Shown here in pieces: positions 1 to 14,350 of a stretch of 64,000 nt of DNA (position 1 is its first letter; the number at the start of each line of letters is the position of its first letter). The position numbers and the translations under genes are program-made. This DNA is from Rapana venosa (lineage: Eukaryota > Mollusca > Gastropoda > Neogastropoda > Muricidae), in contig CM054135.1 in the NCBI GenBank assembly GCA_028751875.1, positions 5,095,891 through 5,159,890 of the forward strand, read 5' to 3'. The notes beneath the pieces were generated by a model. It was not told where the DNA came from, ran no database searches, and saw only the letters and a program-made list of their open reading frames with translations.

Positions 1-21
1 AACATTCAAAAAACTAAAGAG

Positions 22-231
22 ATGGTTATTGATTTTTGCAAAACCCCTCAGCCCCTACCAAATCTTTACATTGATGGTGTAATGGTAGAGAGTATACATG
101 AACACAAATACCTAGGTACTGTTATAGATGATAAACTAAACTTTAATGCTAATACAGATCTTGTAAATAGAAAATGCCATTCTTGCATCGTTTTCCTTCA
201 ATTCTGCTGCTTAGTAAGTGTACAACAATAA
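22..231 (+). pseudogene. LINE reverse transcriptase C-terminal fragment
   Basis: The 69-residue frame starts with a K-E-M-V-I-D-F-like stretch and contains HKYLGTVIDDKLNF. That is the conserved block downstream of the palm domain in CR1/L2/Rex-like non-LTR reverse transcriptases (K..Y.LG..ID..L.F). The remainder of a reverse transcriptase is absent, and the reading frame ends shortly before an A-rich AATAAATCTGAACTGAAC tail. This looks like a heavily truncated 3' end that continues off the left edge. The clade is uncertain. Confidence 0.6.
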
Positions 232-240
232 ATCTGAACT

Positions 241-1275
241 GAACTAAAGCGCACATGAAAAGAGAGAGACAGACAGACAGATACAAATACAGATACGGAC
301 AGACAGAGACAGGGAGATGGGGGGAGGGGGGGGGGGGGGGGTGCAAGGAAGATACAGAGCTCAGGTAGAAAAGGTATGGAATATTTTGAAGCATAGGAAA
401 GGCTACTGTTTATTAGTTTAAACTGTGTTCAATATTTTAATATCTAGAATAGAATATGAATTTCAGTGATATTTGTCTTATCGTATATAAAAATATATAT
501 CTTATATGTTGATTTATGCCCCAAAAAATGTGTGCGCATGTTATATTAGACTGTGTTCAATATCTTGATGGAACAGAGTATTCATTTAACTTATGTTTGC
601 CTTATACAACATGTTATAACAATTACAACAGTTATAACAATTTTGGCTTATGTCATAAAAATGCGTGCACATATGTGCGAATGTTTCCAATGTATATGTG
701 TGTGCGTCTGTGTGTGTGTATGTGTGCATGCGCGAATGCATGGGTTTATTGGTGCGCACATGAGTATTAGTGATTTTACTTAGGTTAGTTTATGACTGGC
801 TGATGTATTGCTGATTTGTGGGTGCTTTTTATCGGATGGTGTGTGTGTGATGTTTATTGTTTTTATGTATGGCTCATGGCCCACCGGAATTTTTCCGTCT
901 CTGAGATAAAGTTTTTTGAATTTGAATTCAGTGGGGGGGGGGGGAGGGTTGTTTTTTTTGGTTTTTTGTAGGTAGTTAGCATTGTATTCCTTTTCTTTTC
1001 ATACCAACACAAACACAGGATGTACAGTAATAGTTAGCATTGTATTGAATTCAGTGTTTGATTCTAGGATTTCCAAAAAAAGGGGCCCAAGGGCCCCCTA
1101 TAATAAAAAAATTAAAAAAAAATTTTTTTTTTTTAAGGGAGCATTTGCCCCCCTCCCGTCATAAAAAGGGGGACAAGTAGTATTTGCTTACAGTACCCTC
1201 AGTACTCTTAGTTTCTGCTATTTTTTAAAGGAAGAGAAACAAAACAAACAGGCAGATACTAAGGAAAAAGGATTC
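241..1275. other. no gene seen; low-complexity and repeat-tail sequence
   Basis: This stretch holds a poly-G run near 316-342, GT/AC-rich sequence near 690-725 and 838-850, and a short element tail ending in GAGATAAAGTTTTTTGAATT near 898-926. It also holds an odd self-complementary patch at 1074-1145 (runs of A, G, C and T). No ORF here resembles a known protein. Confidence 0.5.
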
Positions 1276-1578
1276 AATTACTTCCCTTGACAGGGCTGAT
1301 TTGTGTGACGAATGTACTAGGTGACCTCAGGCTGTCACAAGGTAATTTTTTGTTTTGTTTGGTAAATAACTGCACAAATACAAAAATTGCCTGGCCCAGT
1401 GTGTACTTCAATTAATGCAGAATGCAGGAAATAACTGTTCTTGCGGTAAAAGATAGTATAAATATATATATTTAATCAGGTCTTTTTTTATAGTGACTAC
1501 TGACAGTTGTAAAAATTACTTCCCCTGACAGGCCTGATTTGTGTGACGAATGTACTGGGTGACCTCTAGCTGTCAGGA
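1276..1578 (+). repeat. 65-bp direct repeat pair
   Basis: Two copies of a roughly 65-bp sequence occur at about 1276-1342 and 1514-1578. They share TGATTTGTGTGACGAATGTA and the flanking TTACTTCCC and GTGACCTC blocks, with only a few substitutions. The spacing is about 238 bp. They sit just downstream, in gene sense, of cyclophilin-A-like exon 3. They may be ends of a small mobile element; the type is unknown. Confidence 0.55.
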
Positions 1579-1688
1579 GTTAAAATCAAGGAAGTTAAAA
1601 TCAGAAACATCATCGTTAAAAAACGTTAAAAAACAAAGAAAAAATGAATACTGATTCATTGTTTCCATCCCTTTTACGGACTTCTTAC

Positions 1689-1874
1689 CTTTACCAGTGT
1701 GCTTCAAAGAGAAGTTTTCGTCCTCGAACTTTGCACCATAGATGCTTTTGCCGCCAGTGCCATTGTGATTTGTGAAGTCCCCTCCTTGACACATGAATCC
1801 AGGGATGACTCTGTGAAAGGTTGAACCTGCGTACCCAAAGCCTTTATCTCCGGTGCAAAGGGCCCTGAAGTTCT
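1689..1874 (-). CDS. PPIA-like: cyclophilin A-like exon 3
   Basis: A 186-bp exon from acceptor GTTTCAG to donor GTAAGA. It encodes [15 protein letters not shown] through [12 protein letters not shown]. The active-site segment [15 protein letters not shown] is intact. Sequence read on either side in the same frame is intron. Confidence 0.9.
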
Positions 1875-4800
1875 CTGAAACAGTCATCGACATTGCTGTG
1901 GCCAGTGATAAAGATCTCTCCATACGGGTCTCCTTGCTTAAATCATCATCAAAACCATCACACTCACTATCGGGTATCGGCATCACCATTTATGTATAAT
2001 CATTATTAAACTGTTGGGGTGGGTTGTTTTTTTTACTTCATTTACAACCACAACAACAAAGATGGTAGTGATGATGATGATGATGATGATGGTCACATGA
2101 TCAACACCACGACTATAATACAACCATGATAATAATTTTAAAGTTCTTGATAGAACTAGTTCAAAATCAACACCATGAATCCTTTCAAAAATATCTGACA
2201 ATGCACATGATCAACATCACGACTATAATACAACCATGATAATAATTTTAAAGTTCTTGATAGAACTAGTTCAAAATCAACACCATTCAATCCTTTCAAA
2301 CATATCTGACAATCACTCACTCACTCATCCCTTGGTCGGGACAACCGTTGGGGTACCCGCACGGACGCTGCAAATGGACCGCCAAATGGTTCTGTCCTGG
2401 GCTGCTTTCAGGAGGTTTGGTACAGTGAGGCCGGTCCACTCCTTGATGTTGGATATCCAGCTTTTGCGTGGTCGTCCCTGCCTCCTTGCTCCTTCCACCA
2501 TTCCCTGCAGGACTGTCTTTGACAGGCTGTTAAATGCCTTGTTGTGTGGCCAAACCATTTCAGTTTCCTCCGTTTGACTGTATCAAGCAATGGTTCCTTG
2601 TTTGCCAGCCAGTGCTCAACTGCTGCCAAGGACGTAGTCATTGTTTTACGGTCTCTGTAGGTGATTTTCAGGATCCGCCTGAGGCACTTCATCTCAAAGG
2701 CTTGAATTTGACGTTCTAGATCGGCAGTAAGTATCCATGCTTCACAGCTGTACAAGGCAATGGAAATGTGACGAGTGCCTTGTAGATTTCTGACCTTAGT
2801 GTGGGTTCGATGTTATGGTTTCCCACACTTTCGCCAGCTTGGGTCATGGAGGAGAGTGCCACAGCAAGTCTGATCTTCACCTCTTGTGTGCTTGTACCTT
2901 TTTTGGTGATGACTGCCCCAAAGGTTTTTCTACCTCCCTAGTGTCTCGCCACTCATCTTGATGTGGTGGGAGTGGTTGGTGTAGTACTGTTCACTAGGAT
3001 CTTGCTCTTTTCCGTGCTGATCTCCATACCGTGGGCATTGGCTGATGTTTCCAGCTGGTGTGAGATCCTGGAGTACTTCTTCACGCGCCCATGAGATCAA
3101 TATCGTCTGCGATCGAAGATTGCGACTGGCCTTCCTCCTATTGTGTTTTGTGGTCTTGAAGTCAAGGAGGGCCTCCGCATGATGTTCTCCAGGAACACGT
3201 TGAAAAGAACAGGGGATAGCGGGCACCTTGTCGAACTCCAACTGAAGTCCGGAAGAACTCCCCGATTTCTCCACCCATGAGGACTGCACTGTGGGAGCTG
3301 TCATACAGCGCCTGGATGACTTGAATCAGGTCCTCGTCGAAGTTATAGTCTCTCATGACTTGCCACAGGCTTCTTGCCACACCCCGGTTGAAAGTCAATA
3401 AAGTTGTTGTAGAGCTGTAGTTGATTTTTGGAGATGTTTCCCTCTATGAGATTTCTGATGTTGAAGATCTGCTCGACAGTGCTTCGACCTGGTCTGAATC
3501 CAAACCTGTTCTTCTGATAGGATTTCTTTGCTTGTGGTTTCAGTCTGTTCAAGGCAATGCGTAGCATAACTTGCTTGGAGTTTATCAGACTGATTGTTCT
3601 GTAATTTGGCACTTCTTCAGGTCTCCCTTCTTTGGAAGTGGAACTATGATGGATTGGGTCCACTGTTCGGCCACTCTTGCTGGTCCAGATGCGTTGGCAG
3701 ATGATTGTTAATGCCTTGATCATCTCTGGGCCTCCGTTCTTGTGAGCTCACCGGATGTTGTCAATCCTGGGATTTGCTCCATTTCAAGGATCTTACTGCT
3801 TTTCTACCTCTTCCTCCAGCACCTGTGTGCTTTCGGGATCTGATGGTCCGGGATCTTGCTCGTGAAGTTTGTTCGGATCAGCCTTTAGCTTGTAGTTATA
3901 CAGGTCGCGGGCATATTCTGTCCATCTCTTCATGATAGTGGCGCTCTTCTGTAAGATGACCCTCTTTGTCTTCAATAACGGGGTCTTTTGGCTGCTGGGA
4001 CTTGGTAGTACCTGATGGTCTGGATACGCCTCCTTGCTGTTTCCTTTCGCCATTGCCTTCTCAACCTTGGATTGTTGACATCCAGTTCCCATGGGCCTCG
4101 GTCATCTCTTTGATTGAGGGGGTGGCTGTTCTTTTCCTTCGGGGTTCGGGTTTTTGTTCTCTCTGGCTTTAGTCCAAGTTGATCGCACAGGTCCAGGATA
4201 TCGTTGGTAACCACAGTGGTTCTTTTCTTTATTTCCAAGGACTCCACGCTGTCTCCTGAATGGCCCTTGCTGAAGGTCTCAGTGAGGTTGTTGATGCATC
4301 TTGGGGGAAAATTCAATGCTGCAAATCTGCCCCCTATCTCAGCTTTAAAGTTTCAGCGACTTCGGGGTCCTTCAGTTTTCCCCATTTTGAACCGCAAACG
4401 GGGATTTCTCTTCTGGTTCTTGGTCTTCAGCTTGATCTGTGGGGTCATGAGTACCATGTCGAGGTCACTGCCAATTCTGCGCCAGGGAAAGTTCTTGTCT
4501 GGGCTTTGTTGAGCTCGACTTAAAATCTTTTTGGGGGCCAAGATGTAGTCATCTATTTTATGTATCTTTCCAATTTGGTGATTTGCCACGTCGTTCTTCT
4601 TGATGTCTTGTGGGGTATAGGGTGTTGGGGGACAGTAAGATTGTGGCTGCTTGCGAATTCCAAAAGTCTGAGACCTCTATCATTGGTTTTGTTCCACGCC
4701 AAAACGGCCTATTGTCCCTGGCCATTGGTCATAAGCGCAGGCCGATCTTGGCATTCCAGTCGCCCTGGATCACGAGAAAGTCCTTCTTTGGAGTTGATTG

Positions 4801-7800
4801 ACGGCGCTCAACCCAAATCCTCGTAGAAACACTCGATTGCTTCATCATCGTAGTCTGATGTTGGTGCAAAAGACTTGTATGATTTGGGCATGTTGTGTGG
4901 TTTTTTCTACTGAGATCGGGGTACAGCTGATGACACTGTTTGTCCTCTTTTTGTGACAAGAATCCTACTCCTGTTGTGTTTGAGCGTCCCACTATACCAT
5001 TAGTTTGTGATCTTCTTCTGTGGTTGTTTCGCCGAATCCGACCCAACGGACTTCGGCCAGTCCAAGTAGGGCCCATTCGTACCCTTTATAATTCGTGGGT
5101 AGTTCTTGGAGCTCCCACATGCGGGCAAGGTGCGATGTTCAATGTACCAATGATGGTCCTCCATGCACCTGGAGTTTGATCACTGTTGTTTTTTGTCCCA
5201 GTCGCATATTTTTCACCTCCATCCTGGAACGCTCCAATGGAAGGCGCAGTTGTTGGTATTCCGGGCCTCAACCGATCCGGCATGTCTTTTCTTGCAGTGC
5301 TGTCCATGTTGGTATTTCTGTGGGAGTGGATTGCTTGGCGGCGCCCATCTCCTCTCCAAGCTGCTATTTGCCCATAGCTGGGGATTTTTGGGTCAGGTTA
5401 TCTCCCCACTGAGACAGGTATTACTGGGCTACAGGTTACCAGTAGCAGAGGAACACCTCTGACTCGGACTTCTTATCTGACAATGCAAATCTAAAAATTG
5501 TAATTAATTAAAAATCATTAAAAGACAAAATACCTTCATCATTCATTCTTTAACTCTATTGTGCCTGGAGCTGTCATAGACTACTAATCGGATCAGAGCC
5601 TAGAGAAGACCAACTTTTTTCAAATGACTGCTTGTACAAAAAACCCTTCTTACAGGACTGAAAGAGGTGGTCCAGCAGCAGTGCTGGGCCCTGCTGGTTG
5701 GTGTTCTCGCAGCAACCTAACAGTGACATGTGCCCTCATGGACCTTCTCATCTGGCCCAAAAGACACAAAATAAGCCTGGATATGGCTGGGATGGTGAGG
5801 TTGGAAAGAGAGACATGAGAGCAGTATGACAAAAATGCCAAAATGAGGAGGCAGAAGAGAAAAAAAATGAAAACGACACACCACACAGTGTACCTACCGG
5901 CCGTTTTAGGAACCTTGTCAGCTTCTAGCTGAAAAAGAAAAAACAAAACACAAAGCAATGATACCCTTCTGATTTTAAAACAATCTATGCATTTTCCCCG
6001 AGACCGAACTGGAAGCTGAAAATTCATTCAGAAAATATTTTTGGCACTAGACATTTTTGGTTTCCCTGTTACTAGTATTAGATTTACTGTTACACTTGAC
6101 ATTACAACCAAACAAATCAAGCTTCCTTAACCACTAGACTGCCTTACCCTGGAAATTTTCCGGGGCTAAACGTGCACCCTATACGCCAACAACCCGGAAA
6201 TTTTCCGGGGTGTCGAACTGAACTAAACAAGCCTGCTTCCTTGACTACAGTTAAAGGGAAAGAACTCCAAAATTAATGGAGAACACTCTCCTGTTGCTTG
6301 GCAACATCGAGCTGCAAAACGTGCAAAAAAAGATCGTTTTTCACGAATCGATTTGGTTTTTATGAATGAAAGCTTGGAAGTCTTGTCCAAAATTGCTGAC
6401 ACTTCGTTGAAGTCATCAATAACTTACAAAGCTGTAAAAGTGGCAAAAAAACTCTAGATTACCTAACATGATGAAAACGATCGCTAAGATCAGGAGATCG
6501 GTATTTAAAAAACTATGAATGAAATTTGGCCCAGACATATGTTTTGACATTATTGAGATGGGGGGTACCAGAATGACAGTGGTGAAGAAAAATCGTATTA
6601 TTGTCGATTTTTTTTACATTTTAAATTTTAATTTCGCAGTGAAATATGCTAATTTGAGCTTGCCTCAAAGTAATCTACAATATAATTTCTGTCATTGGGA
6701 ACCAAATCAGGAATATTCATGTAGTAGTTCTGATAAGAGGATATGAACATAGCATGGTACATAAGAATTTTTCCCCGGCATATAGGGTGGGGACGTTTCA
6801 CTGGGCAGTTTAAAAGGGTTTAAGGTATACCAACAGTACTTTCTTAAATGTTTGGACATTCACCTCACTAGAATACATTTTTCAAACCACAATCAACACT
6901 AAGAAAAGTTGCAACAAGTGGATTTAGGGCTTTTTTTAAACAAACAAAAACATTCCTCTTAATGCATTACTGACACAGTCTGGCAGAAGTGGACTTGATA
7001 TATTCACGCAAAAAGCAATGTTTAAAAAAACACACTGTCATTTTTCCCCCACCATCAGCTGCTCTCCAGTGCTATTCATTCCATCCCAGCCTAGCTTGAG
7101 CAGCTGGGGCTAATAATAGCAGAACTGACCCACTTGGACTAGATAAAAGGAAGGGGGCATGCTAAATTAGCACTTCCTCTCTTGACCGAGAATTGAGGAT
7201 TTTGTGCACTGTTTAAATGTAGATCTGTTTAGTGCTTAGTTATTTTATCTAGTAGTTCTTCAGTTTAACGTCCTTTTTCTTTCCCCTAAATAGTGATATC
7301 AGACAGGAAAGTGTGTGTATGTGTGTGTGCGTGTGTGCCCGTGGTGTGTGTGTGCGTGCGCACAGGCACGTGCTTGTGTGGGGTGTGTGTGTGTAGGGGG
7401 AGGGGTATGCATTAACTAATCAATCGCAATAAACAACTATTATGAAACAACATAAACAAGAATTCGGGAGGGGGGGGAAAAAAAAAAAAGAAGAAAAAAA
7501 AAAAAGAAAAAAAAAATAACCAACCCCAAAAACATCAAACAGCAAAAATACCAACTTTCCAATTCGTATAACTTGAAGCTATCCTTATATCAGGAGGAGT
7601 CTGAACATAGAGTAAAGGCTTTAATGACAATACAATTTTTTTTTCATTAATGGAATGTCTTTAAGAACTTGCTGCAAGCTAAAAGGACTGGGAAGGGGAG
7701 GGAAGATGTTTTTCAGATCTCTGCAAACGTAAAAGAATGTGATCATTGGTAAGTTTTCACCACAGATACATGTTGCTTTTTTTAAAAAAATTTTTTTCAA

Positions 7801-10800
7801 AAGCAATTTAGCTTAAACCTGTATAAAAGAGATACAACATTTCATATTCATGTAAATTACGATATTTGACTTATCAAAAGATAATACATGGGCTTAATCA
7901 TCACCAGGAATAACCGGTTTCTTTGTAGTTTTTCTTTTTAAAGTTGTTTCCAACATGCATTTGTAACAGCTATAAAACCCTCATGGATGGATAGAGGAAC
8001 ACTTATGCTGCAAGACCCATCGATAAAGCTCAGCTCACATTTTGCTTTCTGTCAACTTTTTCATTAAAGTAAATACCACAGTGCGAGGGGAAACCAGCAA
8101 AATGTAACACCATACCTCGTATCATCAAAAATGAAATTTGATGACTAATCTCAATTATGAATCTTGTCTCCCCTTTTGAACTGAAGTTTTTTCAGGGCAA
8201 GTAAGACTGCCCTGGAATCAAAAACAGAAAAGTATTTGAAATATGTCTTTAGGAAAATCTAAAAGATAATATAAAGCCATAAAAATAGCAGACAATTCAG
8301 CGTAAAAATAGATCGATTTTTTCCTACAAAAAATATTTCTCTATTTTCAAAGAGGTTGACAAACGCGCACCCCCTCATTATTGTTCAAAAGGGGAACCCA
8401 TCTGTGGATTTTTAAAGTTTGGGGATAGTATTTGTATATATTCTTTTACGATCGCTAAAAATTTTTTTTTTCTTCCTTTTTTTTCGTTAAAGGGGAAAAA
8501 ATTTTTTACGTAAAAAATTAGCTCTCAAAGTTCCCATGGGGGAAAAAAGGCGAGGAGTGAATTTTCGATTTAGCATTTTTTGGGAAAAAATTTCCCCAAT
8601 CAAATAATTGAAAGTATAGGTTCTAGCTGGGTTTTCCCAGAACAAATAGAAGTGTCTTTTTGAAAGTTGACATCAATTTTATACTAATTTCGTTGTCCCA
8701 GGGTTTTCTTGTGTTGAACAACGAAAGATTTTTTAGGGCCCACCAGTTGTCGATATTTCCAATGGCAAAATTCCACTCCTTATAGGTACCCATGGACGAT
8801 GCTGAAAAGGTACCCCCAGAGCTAATGTGTAATATCATTGTGCTTTCTGCTTCTGCTCCTTTAAACAATTAACCCTGATAGCTTTGGTTTCCACAAACCA
8901 TTAAAACGGGGTATTGCAAAAAATTATCAACTTTATCAGAACATCATAAAATGATCAGCTTCATTCCCCTTTAAAAAATCCACAGAAATAAAAATAAAAA
9001 TTTTTAAGGTTCTTTCTTTTAACTATCCTGCCCCTTTTTGGGCCCACAAATCTGAAAATGACTCCTACAAAAATTTTTAAACTGTAAAAAATTTTGTTGG
9101 GGTACATCATATTGAACTATTAAAGATCTTAGAATCCGAAGGTTTCAAAAGATTCCATCAGTACCACTGCCCCAAAAAAAAGAACGAGGAAACCCCAAGC
9201 ATGACCTTTGTCCTCAACCAAACATGAAACCCCAAAGCAATAATTAAACAGGTAATGAAATTCTCAAAACAGTAAAATTAAAAAACAAGCCCCTACAATT
9301 ACACAAATGTGACGCTAACGATGCGGCCCTTGCACCTGGGGCCCTTTTTTTCCGCTAAGGCCAAAATACAGGGGGTGCGGGGGCCAAAATTTGATAAAAA
9401 TGACCCCATTTCCAAACCGGAAACATAATAAAATAATAAATTTAGTTTATTTCCTTATCAAATTTCTATCTTTTTTGCACTCCCCACCCAAAATAACAAC
9501 GTTTTTGATAAAAAGACCCTGAAGAGACTACTTTTCCGCAACCTGTATCCCATCAAGATTTACAATAAGCCCGCCGAGTGACACACCCTTTGAAAGCTCA
9601 CAGTTTCGACCTTCACACTGTGTCAACTATATCTGGCTTGAATTAAAACTTTATCCAATGAAAATGCTCAAAATAGGGGAGCAGTCGTAAACAAAACGTC
9701 ACTAGAGAGAAGATTTCATTCTTGTCATTGGCTGAAGAGAGCATGTGACCTACAAAAGCCAATGAGGAGATGTCTGTAACAAAAACGGTGCCGTCCACTT
9801 CGAAAGTTCAATCGATAATAATAATACCTCGAAATTCTGCTCGTTCTGCAAATATTCTGGATGGATAGAACTCAGTAGAACTTTAGTAATGAAGTGAGGA
9901 CTATATTACAACCGATTGCAGTGCTAGTTAGGAAAACATGAGCGAAAACGATCAGCCGATGATCACAAAATCCCTGACCCCTGATGTGGCTGACTTGAAC
10001 ACAGAAACAATCCCTGGTTACTCATGAACAGAAACTAACAGCGCTTCTGATTCAAGCGATGAAGATATTAACAGTCAAATATATTTTGCTGTTGTGCTTT
10101 ATCTGAACATCATCGAAGTAATCAAACTGAATACAGAAGTTCTCAGACAGCAAAAACGTTCAGTGATTTGACTGCAAGTGCCAACTGCTAAAAATAGGCT
10201 GAAAAACAAATGAAAACTGATTCAGGTAATGAGTTTCAGTAAAATATAGCACACCTGAAAAGAGCTTGCATTACACAGTTTTCATCAGATGAACTACAGT
10301 ACTGGCAAAAACTGATTAAGGCAAAATGCACTAAAGATGAGATATTTTGTTTATTATTGTGTGTTTGTATGATATTTCGTGTGTGTGTGTGTGTGTGTTA
10401 TGCCTTTTCTTTTCCAGCCCTGAAAGACAACATATCATTTGGCATATTAGTGTGATTGCCTAGCAGCACTAGTAAACTTACCTTTTCGAAACCTTGTGGT
10501 CAAACCATGCAGAAGCCATCAGAGCGAGAAATCTTCATGATTGCAAATGTAATAAAAATATGCAGAGCTGCATAAACTTACATTTATCTGTGGGTGTGAA
10601 ATATAGTTTAGGCACACACAGGGAAACTATCTGCAAACAAACAAGTTCACTGTTTTTGTTTTATTCTTTGTTGGACTGTATTTTTGTTCTCTGTTTGAAG
10701 CTGATTTGGGTTGTTGTTGTTTTATCTTTCAATCAAATAAGTTTATATTTTAATTGGAAAATGTGGTAATGGCAGTGATTGGTGAAAGCTTCTGACTTAA

Positions 10801-11426
10801 TCTTAGTAGCAAAGGGTCTGCTGTTGTGCTTATAAATAGTTTTAAAAAGTGTTGAAATCAGTTGCTTCAAGGTTCGTTTTAAAATTAAACCATAGACCTA
10901 GATTATACATAGCACATGTCACACTCACTCTCACTTTGTGTCACATTCATGTACACACACACACACACACACACACACTCATATCCACACACACACAGTA
11001 TATATTCATTATACACATGTATACATGTGAACTATATTAAGAATATACCACAAATGCACAGTGTATTTTCACCATCTTTCTCTTGTTTCATGTTTTAATT
11101 TAACAGTGCTTGTTCGTAACTTTTCTATAACAACATTAACAAGCCTTTGATTTTAATATTGATATTGTTTTTGTTGTGTTTCAGCTTCACAGCCTTCAGC
11201 CACAAGTTGACTGTACTGACCACTCATGATTATGAAAATGGAATGACTTCAAGAGTCAAGAAGGGAGGAGGGGAAAAAAGTTTAACACCAAAGCCCTGAC
11301 ACCAGAAGACAGACTTGTGTTGTCTATAATAACTAACTTTGCATGCCAGTATATCTGTGGGTTTGTTTTTTATTTAGTGGGTGTGGGACACACTGTATTG
11401 CATGAATGCTTGCAGAATTCTGTGCA

Positions 11427-11460
<34 letters not shown>

Positions 11461-11782
11461 GTATTGCATTGTATTGTATAACACTTTGTGTTTTGTGTGT
11501 GTGTGTGTTGAATTTTATTGTATAACACTTTTTGTGTGGGGTGTGTGTGTGTTGTATTGCATTGTAATTTGTATTGTATACCACTTTGTGCGTGTGGGTT
11601 TTATTGCATTGTATTGTATAACCCTTTGTGTGTGTGTTGTGTTGTATTGTATTGCATTGTATGCCACTTTGTGTGTTTTTGTGGTGTGTGTGTCTGCGTG
11701 TGTGTGTGTGTGTTCAATTTTAAAGTCTGTTTTTACTTTGAAGTGATTAGATGATCTGTGTGTGTGGTGTGTGTGTGTGGGG

Positions 11783-11813
<31 letters not shown>

Positions 11814-12324
11814 TGTGGTGTGTGTATGTGTGTGTGAAGTCAAATCAAAAGTAATATTCACTGCCAAAATATCAAGTTATTTAGTTATGTCATCCTTGTT
11901 TATCTTGGTCTCACAAAGAAAAACTGTTGTAAGCAAAACTGCTCCGTAAAGATCAACTATTATACATCATATAAAAATAAACCATTAAAAGATGACAACA
12001 AAAACAACAGTATCAGTTAACTTGTGAGACAAGACAAAATGAACAACTTACCTGGACATAAGGGGGGAAAAAAGTAACATCAAATGAATGGACAGACTAT
12101 ACATCACACACAACACACACACAACACCAAACACACACAAACACACACACACCACACACATGTGCATTCATCAGATAAACAACATATAATTATAGGTAAC
12201 AGTATGACAAATAATGAAAATATTTTGCAATACATGACATAGCAGCTGATATTAGTGATAAGTATTTAATTCTACAAAAATGATAATTTACACTTGTTTC
12301 AGTGTGTGTGTGTGTGTGTGTTGT

Positions 12325-12357
<33 letters not shown>

Positions 12358-13488
12358 TTGTGTCTCTGCATTTCAGATTATGTGTTTGTTCACTGTGTGT
12401 TTGTGTGTGGTGTACCAGTGTGTGCAAATGTTTTATGTGTTTTTGCCCATGTAAGTTAGTGTTGTACAAAGCTGTGGCTAAAGAAATTACAGTGTAAGCA
12501 TTGTGTGTGTTGTACAAAGCTGTGGCTAAAGAAATTACAGTGTAAGCATTGTGTGTTACATTGGCTAAGGAAAGAGAATTGTGTTTTGTACATGTTCATA
12601 TTATGTTACAACTTTGGAATAATTTTCAATATCTACATTGCCTCATTTACTGTGCAAATTTAATAATAACTATTGCCCTGAAACCTTGCATGCAGATGCA
12701 AAAGTGGCTTCTAAGAGCAATGCAATCCTTTAAAAATGTCTGGTCTATGAAGGTTTTATTCTTAAGCAAGGTTAAAATAATTTGATAGTGTAAATTTGTT
12801 GATTTTAAGCAAAATCCATATTGGTGTTGTCTACACCTATGTAAATCCGCACAATCAAATTTGTATCCATGGCACCTTTCTATTCATGCCCTTTGGCTTT
12901 GTAATGATTTTAACTTCAACACTCCATACATTAATTAATTGTAGATGAGGAGGAGGTGTACCTGTTTATCAGTATCACCCCCAAAAAATTTCAAATCACT
13001 GAAATATTTCTTCAAAATATTAACTGTTGAAACTTAATATTCTAACACTGAATACTGTATTCTCTTTCTGTTTAAAATTTCATTACAAAATATTTTGTAG
13101 AACCTGAGATATAATAATCAGCCAAAATACTGAGACCACGGGTAGTCCCCAATTAAAATGTTTTGTATTTGACACAATTCACATATGACCACAAAAATTT
13201 GTAAACATGTACTCTTTTATGTATGTAATCAGTATGCATAATTTCATGAAGATTGAACATTGGTTGCTAAGGAAAATCTAACATTGAAATTGTGATGCAG
13301 TTTTCCTTCGTTTTCTCAAAATGGCCGCTCACAGGAATTCTGCATTCTAAACCCCATATCTCAGAAACTAAATATCAGATTTGAATGGAGTTTTCACCAG
13401 TAGAAAGAGCATTCAAAGTACATTTTGAATCACAGAAAACATGAAAATGCCGGATGGTGAGAAGAGACTCATTATGTGCTGGATGGTC

Positions 13489-13543
<55 letters not shown>

Positions 13544-13639
13544 AGAAAAAACACTTGACTTGTCCATAAACCACTTTTGCTTTTAATATCAAATTAACTC
13601 TTTTTGGGCGATACTTTCCTTATGTGTCATCTAGGCCTC

Positions 13640-13688
<49 letters not shown>

Positions 13689-13889
13689 TGTGTGTGTACA
13701 TGGTCCAGGCATTTAATTATTAATGCATTTTTTACATAAATAACACATAAATCACCTTTTTTTAAGTTTTTATTCCCTTGCTATGCTGTTTTATAATGCT
13801 TCTCTTCAACTAAAATCTTTTTGTCCAATTTCATCTCTATACTGTTATGTTCAGGGTCAAACTCAATGGTCATGTTTCAGTTTCACTTT

Positions 13890-13920
<31 letters not shown>

Positions 13921-14312
13921 GTATATATATACTTTTGAGAGTTATGTTTGTCTTTTTTTCTATTTGTAAAGGGGAGAGGGGGGACATGGCTAGAGAGCTT
14001 TGTTTGAGGTTCATCAATGGTGACTTTTTTTGCATATTTTCCCAAAAAATTAAGGTAGCCACTGACTTCAGGGAGTCTTTCAATTAACTTTGTTATTATT
14101 TTGTATGGTGGCCAAGTTGGTCACTAAGTTGTTTCAATTATTAGGCCTACTTGGAAAGTTTGGATCACCTAAGATGGGGCAACTCCCTAGTCTGCCAGTA
14201 TTAATTACTATTCTGTGGGTATCTCTTCTTTGCTCTTAACTGAAAGCTATTCTGTTTATACGTCAGCTATCCTAATTTTATTAATGAATTCAAATGTCCA
14301 GTTGACAAAATC

Positions 14313-14350
<38 letters not shown>

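Noticed and set aside
1573..1989. Reading the whole 138-codon minus-strand frame as one cyclophilin-like protein
   Set aside because: Only 1874-1689 matches cyclophilin. Sequence on both sides is intron beyond clear AG and GT sites.
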